Origin: Azophilus sp965220835 | GTDB lineage: Bacteria; Pseudomonadota; Gammaproteobacteria; Pseudomonadales; Azotimanducaceae | Direction of reading: 5' to 3' | Assembly (NCBI GenBank): GCA_965220835.1 | Contig: OZ244842.1 | Span: forward strand, 2,108,001 to 2,172,000 | DNA length: 64,000 bases | Part shown: piece after piece, positions 1 to 8,148 of the stretch | Numbering within the stretch: the stretch's first letter is position 1 | Layout: each line of letters begins with the position of its first letter | Made by a program: the position numbers and the translations under genes | The notes under the pieces: generated by a model | What the model was told of the DNA's origin: nothing | Databases searched by the model: none | Seen by the model: only the letters and a program-made list of their open reading frames with translations

Positions 1-764
1 GCGGCCCCGTCGGCGATCTGCGACGAGGTGCCGGCGGTGTGGATGCCGTCTTCGCGGGCCACCGGCTTCAAGCCGGCAAGGGCTTCCAAGCTGGTGTCAC
101 GGGGGATTTCGTCGGTGTCGAAGACTTGGGTCTCCCCGGTCTTTTCGCCCTCGTCGTCGAACACCGGCACCTCCAAGGGGATGATCTGCGCCTTGAAGCG
201 GCCCTCGTCCTGGGCCTTGGCCGCCCGTTCCTGGGAGGCGAGGCCAAAGCGGTCGGCGTCGTCGCGGGTCACTTGGTAGTGCTCCGCCATGCGTTCCGCG
301 CCCTCGAACTGGCTGGTGAACTCGAAGTGCTCAAAGTAGCTGCGCGCCACCGGCTTGCCGTAGGACTTGGGCAGGCCAATGGAGTCCGAGCCGATCCTGA
401 GCCGCGTCATGTTCTCCACGCCGCAGGCCATCACCGCATCGGCCATGCCCGACCTGATCAGGCTGTGGGCCAGCATGGCGGCTTCCTGGGAGGAGCCGCA
501 CTGGGCGTCGATGGTGATGCACGGCGTCTCGGTGACGCCGCCGTGGGCGAGCCAGGCGGTGCGAATGACGTTCATGCCCTGGGCGCCGAGCTTGTTGATG
601 CAGCCGCCCACCACTTGGTCGACTTGGCTGGATTGCAGCCCGTTGCGCGCCAGCAGGCCCATCATGACCGGGCCCAGGGTGTCCGACGGATGCACCCAGC
701 CCAGCGAGCCCGCCTTCCTGCCGACCGCGGAGCGGGCCGCATCGACGATGACCACCTCGTTCAT
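1..764 (-). CDS. Thiolase (acetyl-CoA acetyltransferase family), 5' part only
   Basis: The gene runs off the left edge, so only the first 254 residues are visible. The frame opens MNEVVIVDAARSAVGRKAGS, the usual thiolase N-terminus. The nucleophile cysteine lies in the DAQCGSSQEA motif (about C89). Thiolases of this class cleave or form 3-ketoacyl-CoA in fatty-acid or side-chain beta-oxidation in the cytoplasm. The ATG at 764 is preceded by AAAGGAAA at a suitable distance. The CGSSQ form of the motif is typical of degradative or steroid-type thiolases rather than PhaA-type enzymes, but the substrate cannot be assigned. The His and second Cys of the C-terminal half lie outside the window. It is transcribed away from the island to its right. 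Confidence 0.85.
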   Translation of the reverse strand, partial: MNEVVIVDAARSAVGRKAGSLGWVHPSDTLGPVMMGLLARNGLQSSQVDQVVGGCINKLGAQGMNVIRTAWLAHGGVTETPCITIDAQCGSSQEAAMLAHSLIRSGMADAVMACGVENMTRLRIGSDSIGLPKSYGKPVARSYFEHFEFTSQFEGAERMAEHYQVTRDDADRFGLASQERAAKAQDEGRFKAQIIPLEVPVFDDEGEKTGETQVFDTDEIPRDTSLEALAGLKPVAREDGIHTAGTSSQIADGA

Positions 765-800
765 GGTATTTTCCTTTGCGTTGAGATTGGTGAGGGCAGG

Positions 801-820
801 ATTCTAACCGCACCGTGCGG
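801..820 (-). promoter_or_regulatory. Possible thiolase promoter with overlapping palindrome
   Basis: On the minus strand TAGAAT (801-806) is a fair -10 hexamer about 37 bases upstream of the thiolase start. Directly upstream lies a perfect 13-bp palindrome, CCGCACCGTGCGG (808-820), in the -10/-35 spacer where a repressor could bind. No convincing -35 is present. The role is inferred. Confidence 0.3.
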
Positions 821-871
821 ACGGCGCACCGGCACTCACTCTCCTTGGAAGGGGTCGATGTTTGGTACGCG

Positions 872-1045
872 ATGACTAACGAACGGGAAGGCTTTGCCAA
901 GGCAGTCGAAGAGTTGAGTGCTTTAGTGAGACATGTCGGTGGTGGGGCCCTCGCCAGTGATACTGGGCTTCTGACTAAGCTTGCGGACCAAGAGGCAGTC
1001 CTTGAGTTCATGCGCGAGTTGCGAGGGCTGGGGATTTACTATTGA
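872..1045 (+). CDS. Small 57-residue protein coupled to the CXXCG gene
   Basis: A 57-residue frame (MTNEREGFAKAVEELSALVR..., ending RELRGLGIYY) stops at a TGA that overlaps the TTG start of the next gene in the sequence ATTGA, so translation is probably coupled. It is mostly helical in character, with no signal peptide or recognisable domain. A GTG at 815 would give a 76-residue version. The position, immediately upstream of a SitI6-like immunity protein, is where a toxin would sit in Myxococcus sitAI modules, so this could be a toxin remnant. That is inference from position only. No family recognised. Confidence 0.4.
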   Translation: MTNEREGFAKAVEELSALVRHVGGGALASDTGLLTKLADQEAVLEFMRELRGLGIYY

Positions 1046-1686
1046 GTAGTTTCTACAGAATTCGTCATCGGACCTTCGACAGCCGCGGCATGCCTTGGAT
1101 CCAGGAGTTTGCGGAGGGCGTCGCGTATGGTCTTGAGTGTTCGCGTTGCGGCGGGCGTCGGAGCCAGCTTTCCGACCACCTGAAGGCCGTGATGAAGCCG
1201 AACCGCGCGCGGTTCTGGCCGGACATGGTCGGCAATGGTCACGTTCCCGGGTTGCTGGTGGTCTCGATGCGCTTCGTGGACGCGCTGCGGGGCGACGGCA
1301 TGCGGGTGGAGCTGGGCGGCCGGGTGGAGGCCGTGGAGCCGTTGCGCAACCGGCTGTCGCTGGCGGACGTGCCGGACTACCGGTGGGTGGACGGCGAGCG
1401 CCTCCAGGCGGCGAAGTTGAACTTCGCCGCCAGCGGCTACGTGGTGGTGCGACGCTGCCCGCAATGCGGCAGGATCAAGTTCGACATCAAGAAGTCTGAC
1501 TTTGACGCGCCAAGTGTGTTCGTTCACGACGCCTCGTCGGGTCTGGACCTGTTCACCGCGGACGCATCGCGGATGGCCTTCTACTGCACGGAGCGGGTGC
1601 TGCAGTGCGCCAAGCGGCACCGGCTGACGAACATCTCGTTCGTGCCCGTGGAGGAGCCGTCGTCAGCCAAGCCCATCAAGTACTGA
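1042..1686 (+). CDS. Double-CXXCG motif protein, copy 1 (SitI6/Gmx_para_CXXCG-like)
   Basis: This 214-residue protein has two CXXCG knuckles, CSRCG at about 33-37 and CPQCG at about 139-143, separated by about 100 residues. That matches the double-CXXCG family known from Myxococcus paralogues (TIGR02264/PF09535), where SitI6 proteins give immunity against the transferred toxin SitA6. The two knuckles probably bind one zinc ion. The start is TTG at 1042, overlapping the upstream stop; the second copy at 3283 uses the same TTG, which supports the choice. It differs from that copy by about a dozen substitutions and one missing residue. Assignment to the family rests on motif spacing and length; actual immunity function is inferred. 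Confidence 0.65.
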   Translation: MSSFYRIRHRTFDSRGMPWIQEFAEGVAYGLECSRCGGRRSQLSDHLKAVMKPNRARFWPDMVGNGHVPGLLVVSMRFVDALRGDGMRVELGGRVEAVEPLRNRLSLADVPDYRWVDGERLQAAKLNFAASGYVVVRRCPQCGRIKFDIKKSDFDAPSVFVHDASSGLDLFTADASRMAFYCTERVLQCAKRHRLTNISFVPVEEPSSAKPIKY

Positions 1687-1710
1687 GTCTGCGGCGCCAA
1701 CGAAGCCCCG
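1042..1710 (+). repeat. Direct repeat, left copy (CXXCG gene plus 24-bp tail)
   Basis: The nucleotide sequence matches 3283-3954 almost base for base, from the TTG start through the stop codon and 24 further bases (1687-1710), then fades by about 1731. Similarity begins exactly at the start codon; the sequences upstream of the two copies are unrelated. The pair flanks the HigBA-like module. Confidence 0.9.
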
Positions 1711-1908
1711 TCAGTGACAGGAACCCCCGACGAAAAAGCCCGCCAAGCGGCGGCGCCGTTCCGCTGCGGCCTGATCGCCGACAGCGCCCTTGGCAGCCGC
1801 CGGCTCATCGAGCGAGGGGGAAGCCCCAAACCTCAACCAACTCCTGGATTGGCTGGAAGCAACCTGCGGATCAAGTTCGGTGGTTTGACCACTGGTTTGT
1901 GGGGGTCG

Positions 1909-2226
1909 TCACGCCACAGCGCTCAACCCGTTTTTCTGGACCAGCGTCAACAGCTTCAAAGAAGCGCCCCGCGGGCGCTTCTCGCCGCGCTCCCACTGGC
2001 TCACCAAGCCCGTCGTTACGTTGAGGTAACGGGCGAACACCGCTTGGCTCGCGTTTTCCCGAAGCCGAAGCGCACGGATTTCCTCCGGCGCCATCTGCTG
2101 CACTGGCGTCAGGCACAGCTCGTCGAACGCTCGCAAGGTGCGCTTTGGCATTAGCCCCGCCTCTGCAAGCCCAAGCGCGGCCTCATGCGCAGCCGCCAGC
2201 GCCTCACTCTTGTACTGCTTAGCCAT
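1909..2226 (-). CDS. HigA-like antitoxin (XRE helix-turn-helix)
   Basis: A 105-residue protein whose C-terminal half contains an XRE-type helix-turn-helix: APEEIRALRLRENASQAVFA, then NVTTGLVSQWERGEKRPRGA. This is the arrangement of HigA/NadS-type antitoxins that bind and repress their own operon and neutralise a RelE-fold toxin. Its ATG at 2226 lies inside the last codons of the toxin gene (8-base overlap), so the order is toxin first, antitoxin second, as in higBA. Expected to act in the cytoplasm as a repressor with the toxin as co-repressor. Confidence 0.8.
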   Translation of the reverse strand: MAKQYKSEALAAAHEAALGLAEAGLMPKRTLRAFDELCLTPVQQMAPEEIRALRLRENASQAVFARYLNVTTGLVSQWERGEKRPRGASLKLLTLVQKNGLSAVA

Positions 2227-2593
2227 TGCATTTCACCTCGACAATTGCTCCAGCCGCTTGCGCCACCGCAAGAGCTGCACGGTCTAGGCCAAGATACTCG
2301 TCTGCCAACATCCGAAACGCCATCAGTTCGTCAGGTCGCAGGTTTTCCCGATCACTCTTCGCAAACCCGTATACGAAGAGGGCCAGTTCGCCACGGCGCA
2401 ACAGCACGATCGTGCGGAATCCGCTGGACCGACCGCCGCCCTTCCGGGCGATGCGCTGCTTGATGACACCGCCGCCCAGATCAGCGTCGACCAGCCCCGC
2501 ACCAGCACGCTCCACGGCCTCGCACAACGCAGCGTCATCCAGCTTGGCACGCGCGGCGAACCGGGAGAACGCCTTGGTCTTGAATGTCTGCAA
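2219..2593 (-). CDS. HigB/RelE-family toxin (PF06296-like)
   Basis: A 124-residue protein opening MQTFKTKAFSRFAARAKLDD and containing GGGRSSGFRTIVLLRRGELALFVYGF, the signature of the PF06296 RelE-like group that pairs with XRE antitoxins. The family are ribosome-dependent mRNA interferases or translational repressors. It is complete, the ATG at 2593 is well placed, and it overlaps the antitoxin start. It stands alone on the minus strand between the two direct repeats, which suggests arrival as a module. Whether the pair is active is not known. Confidence 0.8.
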   Translation of the reverse strand: MQTFKTKAFSRFAARAKLDDAALCEAVERAGAGLVDADLGGGVIKQRIARKGGGRSSGFRTIVLLRRGELALFVYGFAKSDRENLRPDELMAFRMLADEYLGLDRAALAVAQAAGAIVEVKCNG

Positions 2594-3044
2594 AGTGCCT
2601 CGCGAACGCGCTTCATGAGCCGGAATCTATAACACTAAGTGCTGACTTTTCAACTTATGCGCTGCAGCGAAGTCGCTTGGCGGCAAGCTGTCGAATCCGT
2701 TAATCGGTGAGCGATCCGCACCTTCTTTGTGGTGTGGCCACTCAACCTTTGTGGTGTGGCGACTCAACCGACGGCGGGATGGCACAGGAGTCGGCAGCCA
2801 CACGTGATTCACCTCAGCCACGCTAGAGCCGAAACGGATAGAGCCGGAACGGATACGCGCAGAAACAGTCGACCTCAGCTTGCAGAAGCAAGAAACCGGC
2901 CCTACTCTGAAGGCAACAACTGGAACGCCCGAGACCATGAACAACAGTCTCGCCAGGCCATCGCTTCCTCCCGCCCTTGGCGGCGCCATTCTCCAGAAGG
3001 CGAGATACCTGCTTCGACTGTTTCAAGGCAACTGTAACGTTTCG
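2594..3044. other. Non-coding stretch with short tandem repeats
   Basis: No frame here has a convincing protein. The visible structure is two short tandem duplications: a 22-bp unit repeated twice at 2725-2768 (CTTTGTGGTGTGGCCACTCA-AC with one change in copy 2), and a 15-bp unit (TAGAGCCGAAACGGA) repeated twice with one change at about 2824-2853. Base composition looks lower in GC than the flanking chromosome. It reads as degraded accessory DNA. Confidence 0.5.
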
Positions 3045-3286
3045 CTTGAGGCGGAAGGACTGAAGCTGACATTCACCCAAGCAGCACGAAACCACCACCG
3101 ACCATCCGTGAAATCACCCGCAATTGCGCAAAGTGGCTGCAGTCGAGTCTGGGCTCTCACGGGCTAAATCGGGTGTTCCTGAACACGAGAGAGCATGTGC
3201 AAGCCTCGAACGAAAGCGAAATTGACGAGGCGGAAACATACCGCCAGCAGTTCGCGCTCAAATCAGGGCAGGGGAGGTACGATTGA
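3045..3286 (+). pseudogene. Open frame without a good start, ending at the copy-2 CXXCG gene
   Basis: A frame open from about 3045 ends at TGA 3284-3286, overlapping the TTG start of CXXCG copy 2 exactly as the 57-residue frame does at copy 1. Its C-terminus reads NTREHVQASNESEIDEAETY and ends GQGRYD. There is no ATG; GTG 3173 would give only 37 residues. The sequence is protein-like but unrelated to the frame in front of copy 1. It may be the tail of a lost toxin gene. No family recognised. Confidence 0.25.
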
Positions 3287-3930
3287 ATAGTTTCTACAGA
3301 ATTGGTGATCGGACCTTCGACAGCCGCGGCATGCCGTGGATCCAGGAGTTTGCGGAGGGCGTCGAATATGAACCCGAGTGCGGGCATTGCGGGCGGGGAC
3401 GTCGGAGCCAGCTGTCGGACCACCTGAAGGCCGTGATGAAGCCGAACCGCGCGCGGTTCTGGCCGGACATGGTCGGCAATGGTCACGTTCCCGGATTGCG
3501 CGTGGTCTCGATGCGCTTCGTGGACGCGCTGCGGGGCGACGGCATGCGGGTGGAGCTGGGCGGCCGGGTGGAGGTCGTGGAGCCGTTGCGCAACCGGCTG
3601 TCGCTGGCGGACGTGCCGGACTACCGGTGGGTGGACGGCGAGCGCCTCCAGGCGGCGAAGTTGAACTTCGCCGCCAGCGGCTACGTGGTGGTGCGACGCT
3701 GCCCGCGATGCGGCAGGATCAAGTACGACATCAAGAAGTCTGACTTTGACGCGCCAAGTGTGTTCGTTCACGACGCCTCGTCGGGTCTGGACCTGTTCAC
3801 CGCGGACGCATCGCGGATGGCCTTCTACTGCACGGAGCGGGTGCTGCAGTGCGCCAAGCGGCACCGGCTGACGAACATCTCGTTCGTGCCAGTGGAGGAG
3901 CCATCGTCAGCCAAGCCCATCAAGTACTGA
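3283..3930 (+). CDS. Double-CXXCG motif protein, copy 2 (SitI6/Gmx_para_CXXCG-like)
   Basis: A 215-residue near-duplicate of the gene at 1042, with both knuckles (CGHCG near residue 33 and CPRCG near residue 140). Differences cluster at the N-terminus and around the first knuckle, including one inserted Arg; the C-terminal half is almost unchanged. The TTG start overlaps an upstream TGA. Two close copies with divergent first knuckles fit paralogous immunity genes of differing specificity, but recent duplication without functional change is equally possible. Confidence 0.65.
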   Translation: MNSFYRIGDRTFDSRGMPWIQEFAEGVEYEPECGHCGRGRRSQLSDHLKAVMKPNRARFWPDMVGNGHVPGLRVVSMRFVDALRGDGMRVELGGRVEVVEPLRNRLSLADVPDYRWVDGERLQAAKLNFAASGYVVVRRCPRCGRIKYDIKKSDFDAPSVFVHDASSGLDLFTADASRMAFYCTERVLQCAKRHRLTNISFVPVEEPSSAKPIKY

Positions 3931-3954
3931 GTCTGCGGCGCCAACGAAGCCCCG
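3283..3954 (+). repeat. Direct repeat, right copy
   Basis: Right-hand partner of 1042-1710, same orientation, about 2.24 kb away. Homologous recombination between the copies would delete the toxin-antitoxin module and leave one CXXCG gene. Confidence 0.9.
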
Positions 3955-4065
3955 CCAAAGGCAGAAACCCCCGACCACAACGCTGGCCAGGGGGCCGAGC
4001 CCAGTGTATGGCCCACATGGTGGGATGGGGGTACTCTAGCCCAGTGCAGTTGAGGGGGTTGGCAC

Positions 4066-5226
4066 TTGGACTTCGCACTGACAACCGAGCAGCAACTGGT
4101 GGTGGATACGGTGCGCAGCTTCGTGGAGCGGGAGCTTTACCCCCACGAGCAGGCCGTGGAGCGCGCCGGCGAGGTGCCGCCCGAGCTCGGGGAGAGCATC
4201 AAGCGCAAGGTGATTGAACTCGGCTTCTTTGCCCCGAACCTGCCTGCGGAGGTGGGCGGCGGGGGCTTGGACCATCTCAGCCTCACCTTGCTGGAGCGCG
4301 AACTGGGCCGGGCCTCCATGGCGCTGTCCGTGTTCTGGGGCCGGCCATCCGGCATCCTCATGGGCTGCAATGCCGAGCAGCGGCAGCGCTACCTGCTGCC
4401 CGCGGCCCGTGGGGAACGCTACGATGCGCTGGCGATGACCGAGCCTGGCGCCGGCTCCGACGTGCGCGGCATGCAATGCTCTGCCCGCGCCGACGGCGAT
4501 GACTGGATTGTCAACGGCACCAAGCACTTCATCTCCCACGCCGACATCGCCGACTTCGTCGTGGTCTTCGTCGCCACCGGCGAGGAGCAGACCGCCAGCG
4601 GCCCCAAGAAGCGCATCACCTGCTTCCTGGTGGACCGGGGCACGCCGGGCTTCGAAATCCGCCGTGGCTACGCCGCCGTCTCCCACCGGGGCTACCACAA
4701 CTGCATTCTCGCCTTCGACGACTGCCGGCTGCCGTCGGCACAGGTGCTCGGCGAACCCCACCGCGGCTTCGAGCTGGCCGACCAGTGGCTCTACGCCAGC
4801 CGGCTGACGGTGGCCGCCATGTGCACGGGCCGGGCTCGGCGCATCTTCGACATGGCGCTCAGCCATGCGGCCGAACGGCGTCAATTCGGCCAGCCCATCG
4901 GGCGCTTTCAAGGGGTTTCCTTCAAGCTGGCCGACATGATCACCGAGATGGACGCCGCCGACTGGCTGACCCTGGCCGCCGCTTGGCGCCTGGATGCGGG
5001 CCTGCCGGCCAACCGCGAAATCGCCTCGGCCAAGCTCTACGCCTCGGAGATGCTGGCCCGGGTGGCGGACGAGGCCCTGCAGATCCACGGCGGCATGGGG
5101 CTGATGGACGATCTGCCCTTGGAGCGCTTTTGGCGCGACGCCCGGGTGGAGCGCATCTGGGACGGCACCTCGGAGATTCAACGCCACATCATTGGCCGCG
5201 ACCTGTTAAGGCCCCTCGGTTCCTGA
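4066..5226 (+). CDS. Acyl-CoA dehydrogenase
   Basis: A complete 386-residue FAD-dependent acyl-CoA dehydrogenase, of normal family length. It shows the TEPGAGSDV flavin-binding motif (about 115), the AERRQFGQPIGRFQ helix, and the C-terminal RIWDGTSEIQRHII segment. In MCAD-type enzymes the catalytic base is the Glu of YEGT in that last motif; here the residue is Asp (about D366), seen in some divergent subfamilies. The TTG at 4066 follows GAGGGG at a good distance. It is the first gene of a tight operon with the synthetase (3-base gap) and CaiD-like hydratase, so it probably oxidises the CoA thioester made by the synthetase. The substrate is unknown; carnitine/crotonobetaine or a similar short or branched acid is a reasonable guess from the CaiD partner. 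Confidence 0.9.
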   Translation: MDFALTTEQQLVVDTVRSFVERELYPHEQAVERAGEVPPELGESIKRKVIELGFFAPNLPAEVGGGGLDHLSLTLLERELGRASMALSVFWGRPSGILMGCNAEQRQRYLLPAARGERYDALAMTEPGAGSDVRGMQCSARADGDDWIVNGTKHFISHADIADFVVVFVATGEEQTASGPKKRITCFLVDRGTPGFEIRRGYAAVSHRGYHNCILAFDDCRLPSAQVLGEPHRGFELADQWLYASRLTVAAMCTGRARRIFDMALSHAAERRQFGQPIGRFQGVSFKLADMITEMDAADWLTLAAAWRLDAGLPANREIASAKLYASEMLARVADEALQIHGGMGLMDDLPLERFWRDARVERIWDGTSEIQRHIIGRDLLRPLGS

Positions 5227-5229
5227 TCC

Positions 5230-7299
5230 ATGGCCGCGCCGGCAGACCTGCAACGCCTGCTGCGCCCGAGCAGCATTGCCGTCATCGGTGGCCTCGCTGC
5301 GGAACGGGTTGCGGCGCAGTGCGATCGCATGGCCTTTCCGGGCGATGTCTGGCCGGTTCACCCGCACCGTGAGGAAGTTGCCGGACGGCCCGCCTTCCGC
5401 GCCATTAAAGACCTGCCCCAAGCGCCGGACGCGGCCTTTGTGGGCGTCAACCGCCACGCCGCAATCGACGCCGTGGCCGCGCTTGCCAAGCTGGGCGCAG
5501 GCGGGGCGATCTGCTACGCGTCCGGCTTTCAGGAAGCCAGCGACGGCGCCGCGCTGCAACAGCAACTGCTGCAGGCGGCCGCCGCAATGCCGCTGCTGGG
5601 CCCCAACTGCTACGGCCTGCTCAACCTGGCTGACGGCGTGCCGCTGTGGCCCGACCAGCACGGCGGCCAGCGCTTGCCGCCGGAGGGCCGGGGGGTTGCC
5701 ATCATCACCCAGTCCTCCAACATCGCCATCAGCCTGACCATGCAGCAGCGGGCGCTGCCCATCGCCTACGTGGCAACCGCCGGCAACCAAGCGCAGCTCG
5801 GCATCTCGGCCTTGGCCGCCGCCCTGCTGGAAGACGAGCGCGTCAGCGCCCTAGGCCTGCACGTTGAAGGGTTCGACAGCGTCGCCGGCTTCGAGGCGCT
5901 GGCCCGCATCGCCCGCGAGCGGCGGGTGCCGGTGGTGGTGATGAAGGCTGGCCGCTCGGCCCAGGGCCAACGGGCAACGCTCAGCCACACCGCCTCCATC
6001 GCCGGCTCCGATGCTGGCGCCGGCGCCCTGCTCAAACGGCTGGGCTTCGCCCGCGCCACCGGCATTCCCGAATTCCTGGAAGCCCTCAAAGTGCTGCACG
6101 TCCACGGCCCCATCAATGGCCCGCGCATCGGCGTCCTGTGCTGTTCTGGCGGCGAAGCCAGCGTGATGGCCGACGCCGTGGAAGACAGCGCCTTGGTGCT
6201 GCCGGAACTGGCAGGCGAACAGGCCGCCGCGGTGCGCGCCCAGGTGCACGCGTTGGTCGATGTGGCCAATCCGCTGGACTACCACACCTTCAGTTGGGGC
6301 GATCAGGAGGCTCTGGGCGCCATCTTCGCCGCATTCGCCAACCCAGCCACCTTTGACGCCACCCTGTTGGTGCTCGATTTCCCCCGCCCGGACCGCTGCG
6401 ATGCGGCCGATTGGCAAACCACGCTGAGTGCCTTTCAGGGGGCGATGGTGGCAACCGGATCAAGCGGCGTGATCGTTGCCACCTTGGGCGAGAACATGCC
6501 CGAAAACCAGGCGGCTTGGCTGGTCGAACGCGGCGTCGCACCGCTGTGCGGCATCCGCGAGGCGCTGGCCGCCATCGAGTGCGCCGCCACCATTGCCGCG
6601 GCTTGGCGGGCAGAGATTGGCGCGCCGCTGATCAGCGTCGAGCCAGCCACCGGCAAACCAGCGATATTGAACGAGGCCGACGCCAAGGCCCGCCTGGCGG
6701 CCTTTGGCATCGAGGTGCCGCCCAGCCAAGTGGTTGGCACCCCCGACGAGGCGCTGAATGCCGCCCGGTCGCTGGGCGGCGCCGTTGCCCTGAAGGCCTT
6801 GGGCCTCGCCCACAAGACCGAGCAACGCGCCCTGCGGCTGGGCCTCTCCCAAGCCAGCGAGATCCGCATCGCGGCGGAAGAGCTGCTGACGCTAAGCGAC
6901 CGCCTGCTGGTCGAGCGATTCACCGACGGCATCGTGGCCGAACTAATTGTCGGCCTGCACCGCGACCCCGAGCTGGGCCTGATGCTGACCTTGGGGTCAG
7001 GCGGCGTGCTGGTCGAGTTGCTTGGCGACAGCGTCACCCTGCTGCTGCCCGTGAACGAGGCGCAGGTGCGCAGCGCTTTGGCGGCACTGCGGTGCGCGCC
7101 CCTGCTCACCGGGCACCGCGGCCAGCCCCCGGCCGACATCGACGCCGCAGTGGCCGCCATCATGCACGTCGCCGAATTCGCCATCGCGCACCAAGCCCGG
7201 CTGCAGGAGTTGGACATCAATCCCTTGGCCGTGCTCGAGCGGGGCCACGGCGCCCTGGCCCTGGATGCCTTGATTCGACTGACGGAGGAAACAGCTTGA
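5230..7299 (+). CDS. NDP-forming acyl-CoA synthetase (fused alpha and beta domains)
   Basis: This 689-residue protein joins the succinyl-CoA-ligase-like parts in one chain. A CoA-binding Rossmann domain comes first (LRPSSIAVIGG near 11-21), then ligase domains with the phospho-accepting histidine in LSHTASIAGSD (about H253). A C-terminal ATP-grasp domain (about 465-689) contains GGAVALKALGLAHKTE and ends QELDINPLAV. Enzymes of this class (ADP-forming acetyl-CoA synthetase, Pat-like) activate carboxylic acids to CoA thioesters with ATP to ADP. The C-terminus overlaps the next gene in the sequence TTGA. Here it replaces the AMP-forming ligase CaiC of the E. coli carnitine operon as the activating step. 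Substrate not determined. Confidence 0.88.
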   Translation: MAAPADLQRLLRPSSIAVIGGLAAERVAAQCDRMAFPGDVWPVHPHREEVAGRPAFRAIKDLPQAPDAAFVGVNRHAAIDAVAALAKLGAGGAICYASGFQEASDGAALQQQLLQAAAAMPLLGPNCYGLLNLADGVPLWPDQHGGQRLPPEGRGVAIITQSSNIAISLTMQQRALPIAYVATAGNQAQLGISALAAALLEDERVSALGLHVEGFDSVAGFEALARIARERRVPVVVMKAGRSAQGQRATLSHTASIAGSDAGAGALLKRLGFARATGIPEFLEALKVLHVHGPINGPRIGVLCCSGGEASVMADAVEDSALVLPELAGEQAAAVRAQVHALVDVANPLDYHTFSWGDQEALGAIFAAFANPATFDATLLVLDFPRPDRCDAADWQTTLSAFQGAMVATGSSGVIVATLGENMPENQAAWLVERGVAPLCGIREALAAIECAATIAAAWRAEIGAPLISVEPATGKPAILNEADAKARLAAFGIEVPPSQVVGTPDEALNAARSLGGAVALKALGLAHKTEQRALRLGLSQASEIRIAAEELLTLSDRLLVERFTDGIVAELIVGLHRDPELGLMLTLGSGGVLVELLGDSVTLLLPVNEAQVRSALAALRCAPLLTGHRGQPPADIDAAVAAIMHVAEFAIAHQARLQELDINPLAVLERGHGALALDALIRLTEETA

Positions 7300-8120
7300 A
7301 CGATCGTTCACGAGGCGCAGGGACACTCGCAGGCTCCCCGGCTGAGGGCACCATCAAGACCGAGCGACGCGACGGCGTGCTGCAGGTCACCCTTGACCGT
7401 CCCAAGGCCAATGCCATTGACCTCGCCACCAGCCGGCGCCTTGGCGAGACCTTCAAGGCCTTCCGCGACGACCCGGCACTGCGGGTGGCCATCGTCACCG
7501 GCAGCGGCAAGTTCTTCTGCGCCGGCTGGGACCTCAAGGCCGCTGCCGAAGGCGATGCGGTGGATGGCGACTACGGCGTCGGCGGCTTCGGCGGCATCCA
7601 GGAATTGCCCGGGCTCAACAAGCCGCTGATTGCCGCCGTCAACGGCATGGCGGTGGGCGGCGGCTTCGAGCTGGCGCTGTCCTGCGACCTGATCCTAGCC
7701 GCCAGCAACGCCACCTTCGCCCTGCCGGAAATCAACGCCGGCACCTTGGCCGACGCCGCCACCATCAAGCTGCCCAAGCGCATGCCCTACCACGTGGCCA
7801 TGGACCTGCTGCTGACCGGCCGTTGGATGGACGCCGAGGAGGCCGCCCGCTGGGGCGTCGTCAACCAAGTGCTCGAACCCGATTCCCTTCTGGACAGGGC
7901 TTGGGAGCTGGCCACGAAGCTGGCCAGCGGCCCGCCGCTGGTGTTCGCGGCCATTAAGGAAGTGGTGCGCGAAGCGGAGAGCCTGCGCGCCCAGGACGCC
8001 CTCAGCCGGACGGGCAAGCGGCAATTCCCCACCGTGGACCGGCTCTACGACAGCGAAGACCAGCGGGAAGGCGCGACCGCCTTCGCCGAGAAGCGCAACC
8101 CCGTTTGGAAGGGCCGTTGA
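7296..8120 (+). CDS. caiD: Enoyl-CoA hydratase/isomerase, carnitinyl-CoA dehydratase-like
   Basis: A 274-residue crotonase-fold protein. The resemblance to E. coli CaiD extends over the whole length: TLDRPKANAIDLATS, then FFCAGWDLKAAAEGDA, GGGFELALSCDL, and the C-terminal tail FAEKRNPVWKGR. CaiD interconverts crotonobetainyl-CoA and carnitinyl-CoA. The start is TTG 7296, overlapping the synthetase stop and preceded by a strong GGAGG at 7-base spacing; an upstream open stretch in the same frame is only a shadow of the synthetase gene. The conserved Glu pair of typical hydratases is only partly kept (LPEINAGTLADAAT), so the exact reaction could differ. Confidence in the fold is high, in carnitine as substrate moderate. 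Confidence 0.75.
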   Translation: MNDRSRGAGTLAGSPAEGTIKTERRDGVLQVTLDRPKANAIDLATSRRLGETFKAFRDDPALRVAIVTGSGKFFCAGWDLKAAAEGDAVDGDYGVGGFGGIQELPGLNKPLIAAVNGMAVGGGFELALSCDLILAASNATFALPEINAGTLADAATIKLPKRMPYHVAMDLLLTGRWMDAEEAARWGVVNQVLEPDSLLDRAWELATKLASGPPLVFAAIKEVVREAESLRAQDALSRTGKRQFPTVDRLYDSEDQREGATAFAEKRNPVWKGR

Positions 8121-8148
8121 GCGGCTGGCCGCAATCCACGGCTGGCCG

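Noticed and set aside
39..1011. Open frames on both strands at the left edge, including a 278-codon plus-strand frame
   Set aside because: They overlap the thiolase, which is seen in its own minus-strand frame running off the window. Their sequences show no domain.
2627..3098. Overlapping open frames of about 90-120 codons on both strands
   Set aside because: They use non-typical codon patterns, contain the short repeats and show no domain or ribosome site, so I treat the stretch as non-coding.
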